From SAR202 cluster bacterium bin22 (lineage in GTDB: Bacteria; Chloroflexota; Dehalococcoidia; Lucifugimonadales; UBA3495): a stretch of DNA of 64,000 nt. The translations under genes were made by a program, and so were the position numbers. Where the stretch lies: the NCBI GenBank assembly GCA_002238505.1, contig MPMM01000015.1, positions 1 through 64,000 of the forward strand, read 5' to 3'. The stretch's first letter is position 1, and each line of letters starts with the position of its first letter. The notes beneath the pieces are model-generated. The model was not told where the DNA came from, did not search any database, and saw only the letters and a program-made list of their open reading frames with translations. Positions 8,224 through 16,712 of the stretch are shown here, one piece after another.

Positions 8224-9009
8224 TCATTCCGACTGTAGCTCCCCTGCCTTGATCTGATAGAACAGCACTTCACCTGCATCCACATTTGCTTGGGCGTCCG
8301 GCATAACGTTGACACCGGCCACAGCAGCGTAGGCAGGAAGTCCGGTATAGCTACCCAAGTAGCCGGCGTTCCTCATAGCTCGCCGGACGTCAGTGCCATC
8401 AACCGTAAACGATGCTTCGATCGCCAAATAGCCAGGCCGACCTGCGTTGTCCTGGACGTTAATGACCATATCGGCATTGCGGAAGCTCTCCGCATCTCCC
8501 TCGCTTTCGCCTTGGTCACGCGCCAGTCTGGCCCAGGCCAGGACAGTGTCCTGGGGGACCTCGCCGATGAAACGGAAACCAAACCCATCTGCGATTCTAG
8601 CCAAGTTATGGACCATGGCATTACGCGCGTGTCCGCCCTTGACCAAGGCCAAGTCATCCCTAACACCCTCGAACTTCGTTTCCATCCCGTCAAACTTGGC
8701 TTGGAGACCGTCGACTTTGCCCGCAAACCCTTCCAGTTTGGTCATCCATTCAGCAAGTCCCTCATTCACTGTACGAATAACTGCTTCAGTAGCCTCAGAC
8801 CTACTGCTGACAGCGTCGACCACTTTCCCGTGGGCATCCACCTTGGCGTCAACCGCCTCAATGAGCTCACGCAGGGAGACGACCTGACTGTCGCGGTCCT
8901 GCGACAAACGCTCACTACTCTCGATGAACGTGAGCAACTTGTCGCGCATGTCCATGACGACCGCAAGGGACTCTTCGCTTTCTTCTGGTTGTTCCGGCAT
9001 TGTAGTCAT
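8224..9009 (-). CDS. coiled-coil protein with nuclease-like C-terminus
   Basis: This encodes 261 residues from the ATG at 9009 (MTTMPEQPEE); the ATG at 9000 is an alternative with better spacing to GAAGG. Residues 20-145 form a long predicted coiled coil, with heptad-like repeats such as GFAGKVDGLQAKFDGMETKFEGVRDDLALVK. The C-terminal ~110 residues fold separately: FRNADMVINVQ... then GYLAIEASFTVDGTDVRRAMRNAGYL. The Asp followed by an E-A-S strand and a helix resembles a PD-(D/E)XK core, as in coiled-coil DUF3782-like proteins. The family assignment is inference. The gene is convergent with the 85-aa gene and shares its terminator. Confidence 0.6.
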   Translation of the reverse strand: MTTMPEQPEESEESLAVVMDMRDKLLTFIESSERLSQDRDSQVVSLRELIEAVDAKVDAHGKVVDAVSSRSEATEAVIRTVNEGLAEWMTKLEGFAGKVDGLQAKFDGMETKFEGVRDDLALVKGGHARNAMVHNLARIADGFGFRFIGEVPQDTVLAWARLARDQGESEGDAESFRNADMVINVQDNAGRPGYLAIEASFTVDGTDVRRAMRNAGYLGSYTGLPAYAAVAGVNVMPDAQANVDAGEVLFYQIKAGELQSE

Positions 9010-9328
9010 GCCTTCATTATAGGGTATCCGATCACGTTCGGAAACTACTCGATTGACCCTCCAGAGCTTCGTCGGTTTCACAATAAAAGGGCGGTTTTCA
9101 TGGTCCATGGACCCAGAGCGCTCCGCCTGCATGCGCGGAATAATGCTACTGGCAAAACCACCTGGGGATAGAACATCGACCCGGAGCAAACGAGGGAGAA
9201 GCGTCACTTTCAACATGTGAACTGGCAGGCGTGCCAGGTTGGCCTGGCCCAGGCTTTGGGAGCCATGCAGGAGCTGCTGCCGATGCCTCCGACCAGACTT
9301 CCTGGTCTCCCGAAAACGGGTGACATTT

Positions 9329-9364
9329 GGCTCTGGACTGACCTGGCCAGCGTGCACGATAATT
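9329..9364 (+). repeat. IS-end scar (GTGCACGATAATT motif)
   Basis: The sequence GGGTGACATTTGGC... followed by GTGCACGATAATT (9352-9364) recurs in diverged form on the opposite strand at about 44392-44430, and the last 13 bases recur with one change at 5248-5260. The first part also resembles 956-975. It immediately precedes a 5'-truncated gene relic, which fits a former element end. Confidence 0.45.
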
Positions 9365-9677
9365 GCCATTATCGAACCGGTCTCTGAAAGCACCTTGCGG
9401 GAATATATCGACGCTAACAGACAGCTCATTTCTCTGGAGATGCCAGACCACAACTTCATTGACGACTCTGAATCGACTGTCAATGGCCACTCGGCCCATT
9501 TTTTCGAATCGACATTCCAGCATGAGACATTCAATCTGCGGAATCGCCTGGCTTATCATCAACGGGGACAAGGCCTTTGAGGTCACAGCCACGGCGCTGG
9601 AAGAGACCCGGGAAAGTTATGATGATACTTCCGACGCTTCGCTGCGCAGCTTCGAATTGGCCCAAGGCGGTCCGTAA
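9365..9677 (+). pseudogene. C-terminal relic of a PsbP-like lipoprotein
   Basis: From the IS-end scar onward one frame reads SESTLREYIDANRQLISLEMPDHNFIDDSE... to FQHETFNLRNRLAY. The adjacent frame then continues INGDKAFEVTATALEE...SYDDTSDASLRSFEL to a TAA at 9675-9677. Together these match the C-terminal half of PsbP-like or related secreted proteins, joined across a single-base indel near 9553. The N-terminus, including any signal peptide, is missing. The family name is from the general pattern and is moderate at best. Confidence 0.5.
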
Positions 9678-10138
9678 CAATGATCGGCGCGCGCGAACTG
9701 GGGTCAGTGCTCTCCGTGTAAATAGTTTGTCCATACACAGATAAGGCCCGGAGACGGCACTCCGGGGCTCCTGACGTACGTCCTGTCGCCGTGGCAATAG
9801 ACTGTCGTCACCTGGCGGGGTATGTAGAGGCCCCCTCCGCAGCTCTCACCCACTGGAAGTGGCAGAAGAGACCGGACTCCTGATCGAACCCCCTCAATTC
9901 GCCGGTCGGTACGCCGGCACGGCTGCAGCAGATCAGATCTTCCTGGCACAGGGTGATGGAGACCCGCGACCCACCCACGTGGCAAACTCCCGTGGTTTTG
10001 TATAATAGACAGTAAGAGGGTTAAAGCTGGGGGCCCGCGTGATACAATACCCTTCCCAGAAGAGGGGGTGCCGCCCACCAATCAGGCAGTTCAGACCCTT
10101 TTTGCACATCAGTACTGAGGATTTAAAACGGAGGCCCC
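9678..10138. other. intergenic with hairpin and a repeated block
   Basis: A hairpin (CCCGGAG, 6-nt loop, CTCCGGG) lies at 9747-9766. The block 9793-9860 (ATAGACTGTCGTCAC... to CCCTCCGCAGCTCTC) is a diverged direct copy of 11048-11116, so the Fic operon is bracketed by the pair. A TATAAT at 10001-10006 could be the -10 of the Fic operon promoter; no good -35 is seen. Confidence 0.4.
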
Positions 10139-10342
10139 ATGCTCGACCTTAAACAGCTGCTATCCGAAGAAGTGGACGGGACCGGGGAACTCGATGAGCT
10201 GCTGGCCAGCAAGGCTGATGAGCCCCTGACTCTAGAAGAAATACGCGCTCAACGACTTTCCTTTGTGATGGGTATGTTGCCACGCGAAACTACATTGACG
10301 CGTGAGGACGTCAGGCAACTCTTGGAGAAACGATACGGATAA
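10139..10342 (+). CDS. 67-aa partner of Fic protein
   Basis: This small acidic protein ends 5 bases before the Fic gene, so they are translated together. The C-terminal half (LTLEEIRAQRLSFVMGMLPRE... to REDVRQLLEKRYG) has the general shape of VbhA-type antitoxins that partner Fic toxins. Near the N-terminus the residues SEEVDG resemble the inhibitory (S/T)xxxE(G/N) motif but with Asp in place of Glu. An RBS (GGAGG) lies 8 bases before ATG 10139. Its role as antitoxin is inferred from position and size. Confidence 0.65.
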   Translation: MLDLKQLLSEEVDGTGELDELLASKADEPLTLEEIRAQRLSFVMGMLPRETTLTREDVRQLLEKRYG

Positions 10343-10347
10343 ACCAG

Positions 10348-10944
10348 ATGAACCTGTATGAGCTCCAAGGGACTGAGTCAAACCCTGTTTACCAGGCTGT
10401 AGCAGCCTCTAACAATGCTAGACACTACGACTTCCTCCTCTCCATGGTTCAGGCTGCCATCGACAGTAACAAGCCCTGGCTGTCTGAATCCCTGATCAAG
10501 GCCATCAATTTCCACGCAATCGTGGCCTTGCATGACCAGGCAGGTCAGTACCGCTCAGTCCCGGTTCAAGTAGGAGACCACTACTTTCCCCCCGAACCTT
10601 ATCGAGTCCAGTCCTTGATGGAGGATTTTGTCAACCAAGTAAACTGGCTCTGGCAACCAGCGAACCTTACTCAATTGGCTTCCTATGCGCTCTGGAAACT
10701 CAACAACATTCATCCCTTCGTTAACGGTAACGGGCGGACGGCGAGGGCTGTCTCCTACTACATTCTCTGCGTGAAAGCCGGAGGGCCCTTACGCGGGCAG
10801 ATGATTGTTCCCGACATCATTCGCCAAGGACCTATGAGGCCTGAATACGAAGCAGCATTAGCCGCAGCCGATGCCAGTGGCGATATATCACGGCTAAATG
10901 AGCTAATTGTGCGAGCCTTGGTTCAACAGCTTTCTTCGGCCTAG
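10348..10944 (+). CDS. Fic family protein
   Basis: This encodes 198 residues. The Fic core motif is at residues 122-133, HPFVNGNGRTAR, with the catalytic His, the GNGR anion-binding loop and the final Arg. Fic enzymes transfer AMP or related groups from nucleotides to target proteins. Position 5 of the motif is Asn rather than the usual Asp/Glu that binds the metal, so the activity may differ. The N-terminal region (residues 20-100) is helical and includes a flap-like VQVGDHYFPPEPYRV stretch. The gene follows a 67-aa partner by 5 bases, a typical toxin-antitoxin layout. A hairpin terminator follows. Confidence 0.88.
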   Translation: MNLYELQGTESNPVYQAVAASNNARHYDFLLSMVQAAIDSNKPWLSESLIKAINFHAIVALHDQAGQYRSVPVQVGDHYFPPEPYRVQSLMEDFVNQVNWLWQPANLTQLASYALWKLNNIHPFVNGNGRTARAVSYYILCVKAGGPLRGQMIVPDIIRQGPMRPEYEAALAAADASGDISRLNELIVRALVQQLSSA

Positions 10945-10997
10945 ACCACCACCCAGACTCATATGCCATCGATGTGGCAGTAGCTTGTCGATAGACC

Positions 10998-11033
10998 ACG
11001 AAACCCCGGGGCATCAGCTCTGGGGTTTTTCGT
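10998..11033 (+). terminator. terminator of the Fic operon
   Basis: AAACCCC (11001-11007) pairs with GGGGTTT, followed by further T residues (11022-11030). It lies 55 bases after the Fic stop codon. Confidence 0.6.
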
Positions 11034-11646
11034 CCACCGGCTGTTGCCTTGTAAATAGGCTGTCGTCACGCCCCAGACCGGGCCTGTAGCGGCTCCCTCC
11101 GCAACTCTCCCCCATCGGTATGGACAGCCTTTTTGCACCCGCCAGTTCCGCCAGGCAGGGTGGCCGCACGGCGTGTCGCCAATGTATGAACGCTACACCG
11201 CAGGGTCGCACCTGGTCCTGGGCGGCTTGCCCCAGGGCTGGCTCCAGGCAGGGCTCTAATCCTCCCCGACGCTCGACCCAGTGGCCACGGCCACGCCTGC
11301 CACCAGGTCCGGTTCCTCCGGCCTGCCACGGACAGGCCGTGGGGCCAACTGCCGTAACACCTAACGGGCAGGGGCCAGCCGGACCGGTGGTGGCCACCGC
11401 CCAGCGCCTGGTTGCCGGGGCTTGCCACCATCGCACCAAGGCGGCCGTCCTGCCCAGGGGCCACGGCTCGACCTCCTGGAGGGCCCTGACGGGCCGGAAA
11501 TGGAGTGTCCGCCTCCTGTATAGGATTTCCCTTTGGATTTAGCCCTTCTCTATAACAGCCCCCCTACATCCGCAGGAGCACGCCCTGCAGAACATTCTCT
11601 GGAGGAAGTGTCCGGCTGTTGTAGCTGAGGACAGCTCCCCGCAAAG
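11034..11646. other. GC-rich intergenic stretch
   Basis: The block 11048-11116 repeats 9793-9860 in the same orientation. The rest is GC-rich with overlapping Pro/Arg/Gly-rich frames on both strands, none with a credible start or a recognisable domain. Confidence 0.4.
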
Positions 11647-14148
11647 CTACGAGCCCTCGGGATAATCAGGGCCGCCCGCCGAATCAAGTGTCCGGGCCTT
11701 CCGGGCTTCCCGAACGACCTTGTCCACCGCCGACTGCCAAACGTTGAAAATCTTTCGGGCCCCCGGCCCGTAGGCCGGGTAATCCTTTACCAATTGTTTA
11801 AAGGCCTCGCGGGGATACAAGCTGGACTCCGACGCCATCAAAAACTTGAACCAGCCCAGGGCCCGCCTTGCCTCGAGGTGCTCATCCTCCAACCTGAGGC
11901 AAAGGCCTACAAGAACCTCCAACTTTCCCTCATCCACTTGCTCGCGGAGAGCCACACCATAGGTTACGATCGCCATCAGCCGCTGTAGGCAAAGCCGCTC
12001 AAGAGGAGACATTTCTTTGTCCCGTTGCAGACGGCGTTCAGCAACGGCGTAGGCATTCTCCAGGGCCACGTTGATTCTGCTCAGCACCGGCCGGCGCTCA
12101 CGTACCCACTCCCAGGGCACAACCCCTGGGATATGAGCCGGCACAGATTTGACAGGAGACGCCTGGGGTCCAGGGGATTTCGCCGGGACAGGAGAGGCGC
12201 CCTGCTTCGGCGCAACGCCAGCCGGAGTTGCGAGGGGCTTACTCCTTGGCGGCGCAGCCTGGCTTGTGGGAGTGGGCGCCGGCGGTGCAGCCACAGAACC
12301 ATTCCCCTTTTGGGGGTTACCGTCCCGGATTCCGTCCCACTGCCATTTCTGCCAGCCCGCGGTCACAGGATCCTCCCAGATGAACTCCCGTCCATGCATC
12401 TCTATCCAGGTCTCCACTGGTGGCACGTCTCTCTCGATTTTCCGTCCGGTGGGCTGCAGCAGGTGAGCCAGGCCCGGCCTCGCAATATCGTCCAGGTCCA
12501 CAGGCTGGCCCCGCTGCCGCCAGACGCTTTCCGGTCCCTCCCAGACGTCAGACTTGAATTCGGAAATAGTGGTTGTGAAAATCGTCAGCTTGCCAGCCAC
12601 CTCGTCAAAGAGCTTCGCGGCCGGTTTCCCCCCAGTGATCACCAGAATCGGGAAGGATATTCCGCGTTCCGCCAGGGACAGCCGATATGATCGAAGCTTG
12701 CGCTCCTCTATGCGCTTTCTCGCGGTCGCGGAAAACTCCACCTCCACGGCAATCCATGTACCGACCCGCCCGCCCGGTCCCGGGATGCGGACCCACAAGT
12801 CCGGATCCAGCTGCCCCTCGTCCTTACCCTCCCCCCAGGAGACTGCCCACCTCCAGCCTGCTACCACGGCGAGACCTTTGGCCAGGAAATGGGCGGCCAC
12901 CTCGGCCACCGCAGCATCATGCCTCCTCTCCCGGACCGCTGCTTCCCCCGTCGGATCATCGTAGCTAACTTCCACCAGCCTATCTACTTCGATCCTGTCC
13001 CTGGCCGCCAGCATATCCAGACCTCCCTGGGTCACGTACAGGTGACCCTCCACTTCCGTAACCAGGACCCGGCCCTCCAGGATCGTCATCACATCCTTCA
13101 CCGCTTTGCGGGACATTCGGAAGGCTTTCGCCAGGTTTGCCCGGGTGGCAGCCCTGAACTGGGCGATAAAGCAGAAGAGCCGGTATTCTCGTATGCCCCC
13201 AAAGTTGAGCACCTCCACACCCTGCGCCTGAACTGCATTCTCCGGATACCCGATTACCCGGGCCGCGGGACGGGTCTCTTCCAGGGTCCACTCACTGTCG
13301 CTCGCCTCCGAGGACCAGACCAGGCTCCCGTCCGGGTCCATGGAGGCCACATCCACGTCAGCGCCATAAGCCCACCTGGCACGCCAGGCCGCAAATTCAT
13401 CCAGGCCAATCGCGATCACGACCGGGGCCAATCCCTGCCACAGGTAATCCCCGGGACTACGCAGAGAGCGAACAAAGGGCGACCCCAACCTCAGGCTACG
13501 ATCGTTGAAGTCCTCCTGAGGCAGGAGGCCGCTCCAGAAGAAGGGCAAGGTGATGTACCGGTCACCCTTGTCAGGTCGATAGAACCGCCAGGTGACCGCC
13601 ACATGGAGGCGCCCCCTGGTAAGCCACCGGATATCCGTCAGGGCGGGAATGCCGAGCCAGAGGTAACTCTGGCACTCCGGCGCCGTATTCTCCCCCCTAA
13701 GCTCGAAGGGTTCGGCAAGTCCGCTGGTCCAGAAATTGACGAGCGCATCGTAAAGGGCCTCAATCATGGGGAGCCGACTGAGCAACTTCAGCACGCCTTC
13801 CTCGGTCATTTGCCAGGTCAAGGGCAAAGCCGCCCGAACCTCACCGTGGTAATTGAAGGGCTTGGTCACGTGGGCGACTCCCAGCCGCGCCAGCACAAAA
13901 CGCCGGGTACTGCGCCGGCTCACTGCCACGTCAAGACCGGCTATGGACCCGTCCTCTTCCAGTTCACGGAAGTGTTCATACAGGTCCGACTCCCCCAGCA
14001 GCTCCCCGACATTCGCGATGGAGGAAAAAGGCAGGTACGCCAGCACCACCATAATCCGCTCCTTAACCGGGCAAAGCTTCAGCGGTATGCCGCCCGGTCC
14101 AGCTCCGCCAGAGGGCTGAAATGGTGGAAATGCTGCAGGGTGCTGCAT
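11647..14148 (-). CDS. large replication-relaxation-like protein with PD-(D/E)XK-like domain
   Basis: This encodes 833 residues. ATG 14148 has GGGAGG upstream. Residues 25-110 contain a winged-helix-like start (VKERIMVVLAYLPFSSIANVGELL... to TRRFVLARLGVAHV). A second HTH-like stretch (RATRANLAKAFRMSRKAVKDVM) lies near 335-355. At about 435-520 a probable nuclease fold reads DPDLWVRIPG...TWIAVEVEFSATARKRIEERKLRSY, with Asp, an E-V-E strand and a following helix. Residues about 630-690 are a Pro/Ala/Ser linker, and the last 140 residues are helical (VLSRINVALENAYAVAERRL...). This is the replication-relaxation pattern of integrated elements: wHTH plus a restriction-endonuclease-like fold. It parallels the 728-aa protein at 2205-4391. 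Activity is inferred. Confidence 0.65.
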   Translation of the reverse strand: MQHPAAFPPFQPSGGAGPGGIPLKLCPVKERIMVVLAYLPFSSIANVGELLGESDLYEHFRELEEDGSIAGLDVAVSRRSTRRFVLARLGVAHVTKPFNYHGEVRAALPLTWQMTEEGVLKLLSRLPMIEALYDALVNFWTSGLAEPFELRGENTAPECQSYLWLGIPALTDIRWLTRGRLHVAVTWRFYRPDKGDRYITLPFFWSGLLPQEDFNDRSLRLGSPFVRSLRSPGDYLWQGLAPVVIAIGLDEFAAWRARWAYGADVDVASMDPDGSLVWSSEASDSEWTLEETRPAARVIGYPENAVQAQGVEVLNFGGIREYRLFCFIAQFRAATRANLAKAFRMSRKAVKDVMTILEGRVLVTEVEGHLYVTQGGLDMLAARDRIEVDRLVEVSYDDPTGEAAVRERRHDAAVAEVAAHFLAKGLAVVAGWRWAVSWGEGKDEGQLDPDLWVRIPGPGGRVGTWIAVEVEFSATARKRIEERKLRSYRLSLAERGISFPILVITGGKPAAKLFDEVAGKLTIFTTTISEFKSDVWEGPESVWRQRGQPVDLDDIARPGLAHLLQPTGRKIERDVPPVETWIEMHGREFIWEDPVTAGWQKWQWDGIRDGNPQKGNGSVAAPPAPTPTSQAAPPRSKPLATPAGVAPKQGASPVPAKSPGPQASPVKSVPAHIPGVVPWEWVRERRPVLSRINVALENAYAVAERRLQRDKEMSPLERLCLQRLMAIVTYGVALREQVDEGKLEVLVGLCLRLEDEHLEARRALGWFKFLMASESSLYPREAFKQLVKDYPAYGPGARKIFNVWQSAVDKVVREARKARTLDSAGGPDYPEGS

Positions 14149-14662
14149 GAGGTTTACCTCCCGAGAAGGCCTGCATTTAAGGAGCCTGAATTAAGGATAC
14201 ATGGAAAATCAAAACTTCGTTTATTTTCTTGTCCTGGCCCGCCTCGGGGTCATTTCACGCCTCAAGAGGGTGACAAGAGGGGCTTGAAAGAGACCGTGCA
14301 ACCTGACCTATAATGGACCTTGTAGGACATGTTGGTCATCAATCAGGCAGGGGCCAAGACACCCGTTCTGCGACTGTAACAGGGACAGGAATGCAGCAGG
14401 ACAACCAGCCCAACCACAACAGATCCTTTCCCCCACGGAAATAGACCTAAGACCTCCGGCGAGACCTGGAATACGGTCATGCCGAGTCAGTTGACCACTT
14501 GGCCTACGAGCTGGAAACGAGAAAAAAAGACTATGGCCCCTGCTAAAACAAGGCCAAGGCGAGATGTGCTTAGAGAAGTCCTTCCAGGACGCTCAAGCGG
14601 TCGGCACCTCCGAAGCGACTCCGGAGACCGTATGCCATCATTTATCACCAAGGAGGACTGGT
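14149..14662. other. divergent intergenic region
   Basis: This lies between the divergent genes at 11647-14148 and 14663-15544, so it should carry both promoters. A motif TGTAGGACATGTTG at 14322-14335 is similar to ATAGGACATGTTG at 44363-44375, which is near an IS-end scar. No gene was recognised. Confidence 0.4.
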
Positions 14663-15544
14663 ATGGAATGTATTGATGACATTTTCGTGAATGAAGACGT
14701 CAGCAAGCCCGAGAACCGGGTGAACCTGGCACTCTTCTCAGTGATGCAGCAGGACTGGTTCCGTGAATGGTTTCTGAAGAAGCTGGACCTGCAGCCCGAT
14801 GCCGTTGTTTACCCGCCCATGAACGTAGGGAGCCGTCGCCCCGATTTCAGGGTGAAGCACTCCTCTGCTGAGCTGGCTATGATCGAGGTAGAGCTCGGCA
14901 CCGATCTTGCCCAAGCTGAGGACTACCGTGAACAGTTCGGGACGGTGAAGACCGTCTGGGGCAGGCGCGCAGACGGGGGAGACCTGAGCCTTGAGGAGAT
15001 CGCTGACTTCCTTGCTGGGTTCCTTGAAGAACCGGGACGCCTTTCGCCTCAGCCAAGGACTAACGTAAAACATCTGAGTGAGCTGATTAAACAGGGATTA
15101 GCTGGGCACTCTCCTGCGGCGGGGCGGGGCAACGTGTCTGAAGAGATGTGGCAGCACAGTTTGGTAGTCGCGCTTCGCTGCCGGCTTGGCGCCAGGCTCG
15201 AAGCCACTACCAAGCGGGTCGCGATGGGTCAACTCAAGGCCGACACCGTTGGGAAGAAGGGTTTTTCGCTAAAGGTGAACAGGCGCGATAAGAGCGGGGA
15301 CGTGGCACTGATCTCCATCAACGGCGGAGGCAATCTAATTTTCCCAAGCCGGCAGAAGCTCAACCGCTGTCTCCCGAATCTTCGAGCCGAGGTCGATGCC
15401 TACATGTCCTTGGTCTCCTCGATGGGATGTAAAGTTGATGTAGACGGGGATAATGCCAGTCCCCGACTTCCCCTTGAAGTAAACCTCGATGCCGTACTCG
15501 GAAGAGTCAACGAACTGGCGCGTTATTTCAAAGCCTTAGCCTGA
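14663..15544 (+). CDS. PD-(D/E)XK-like nuclease protein
   Basis: This encodes 293 residues. The ATG at 14663 has AAGGAGG at 14650-14656; the frame is open upstream but without such a signal. Residues 45-80 read GSRRPDFRVKHSSAELAMIEVELGTDLAQAEDYREQFG: an Asp, then an E-V-E strand, then a helix. This is the core layout of PD-(D/E)XK nucleases. The second half (GNVSEEMWQHSLVVALRCRLG... to ELARYFKAL) is mixed alpha/beta of unknown family, with a basic patch (KGFSLKVNRRDKSG). It is probably a defence or mobile-element nuclease; the family is not known to me. It is the last gene before the first integrase relic. Confidence 0.65.
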   Translation: MECIDDIFVNEDVSKPENRVNLALFSVMQQDWFREWFLKKLDLQPDAVVYPPMNVGSRRPDFRVKHSSAELAMIEVELGTDLAQAEDYREQFGTVKTVWGRRADGGDLSLEEIADFLAGFLEEPGRLSPQPRTNVKHLSELIKQGLAGHSPAAGRGNVSEEMWQHSLVVALRCRLGARLEATTKRVAMGQLKADTVGKKGFSLKVNRRDKSGDVALISINGGGNLIFPSRQKLNRCLPNLRAEVDAYMSLVSSMGCKVDVDGDNASPRLPLEVNLDAVLGRVNELARYFKALA

Positions 15545-15664
15545 TCGGAAACCTCTGAAGAATCGTTGGAAAGCCCCAGACAACGCCTTACATGATGAAG
15601 GTCCGTCGCTATCCTGAGGACAGTCACATTTAGCCGATCAGGGCGACGACGAAGGACCTACACC

Positions 15665-16634
15665 ATGCAAGACGCGCTGTTGCCAACTCCCCAGGAAAGA
15701 TCAAGCACCACTTCGCCGGCCAGCAACTCCGGTCTCACCAACGCCGACCTGGCTCGCCTGCGCCGCTCCCTGGACTCCAGCGTCTCCGACAACACCCGCA
15801 CCATGTACAACTCCGCGTGGAAGAACTTTGAAGCCTAGGCCCATGCCCAGGCGCCCTGTCGCTCCCGGCCTCTTCGCCCCTGGTGGCCGCCTACCTGGCC
15901 CACCTGGCCGAGGAGCGCCGCCTCTCGGTGGTCACCGTCCGGCTACATAGGGCGGCCCTGGCCGCGATCCACAAGGCCGCTGGCCACGCCGGATCCCACC
16001 GATAACGAGGGGGTGCGCCAGGCGATCAAGGGCATCGCCCGGGCCCATGGGAAACCCCAGAAGCAGGCACGGCCCTTAATCGCGGAGGCCCCTGGCCGCC
16101 GTCAAGACAACCGCCGGCATCAAGTGCCCCTTCGGCGGCCGGGGCAAGGGCATGGAGTCGGCGCAGCGGGCGTCCTGGAGAGCCGGGGTGGACATGGAAC
16201 TGCTGGCCACCCTCAGGGAGACGGGCTGTTGAGAAGATCCGAGGCCGCGGCGCTCACCTGGGGCGACGTGGAGTTCCGGGACGACGGCGCCGCCCTGCTG
16301 CACCTCCGCCGGTCCAAGACGGACCAGGAAGCCAAGGGGGTGGTACTCTACGTCGGCAGGGAGGCCGCCCAGGCCCTGCTGGCCAGCAGGCCGGCGCCGG
16401 AGCTGCTGGACCCAGGGGAATCAGTTTCCGGGATGACCACCCGCAACATCGGAAGCGGGTCACGGCCGCCGCGTCGGCATGACCCAGGACCTGGTGAAGA
16501 GCGGCGTGGAGCTACCAGCCCAAATGACCGCGGGACGGTGGAAGAACTCCAAGATGCCGGCCCGGTACACCGAGCGCCAGGCGGCGGACCGGGGCGCGGT
16601 GGCCAGGTATTATCAGGAGACCGACAATAACTAA
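15665..16634 (+). pseudogene. decayed tyrosine recombinase, copy 1
   Basis: The start (MQDALLPTPQERS...) and N-terminal SAM-like domain (LTNADLARLRRSLDSSVSDNTRTMYNSAWKNFEA) are intact, then a TAG stops the frame near 15838. Later blocks are in other frames: EGVRQAIKGIARAHGK, then LLRRSEAAALTWGDVE (catalytic Arg), then after a deletion that removes the H-x-x-R box the segment GRRVGMTQDLVKSGVELP..GRWKNSKMPARYTERQ, with the catalytic Tyr, ending at TAA 16632-16634. This is one of four related relics in 15.6-28 kb. The intact copies would be about 320 residues. Confidence 0.85.
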
Positions 16635-16712
16635 GTCCTCAATATCTGATTTGACAGGAGTCTGAATATCAGTCCGCTATAGTCCGTGACCCTCGCTAAT
16701 GGAGTATTTTCA

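Noticed and set aside
12889-14313. 474-codon open frame on the + strand
   Set aside because: It lies wholly antisense to the 833-aa gene at 11647-14148, which has domains and an RBS. The + strand translation is Pro/Gly/Arg/His-rich without domains, as expected for a shadow.
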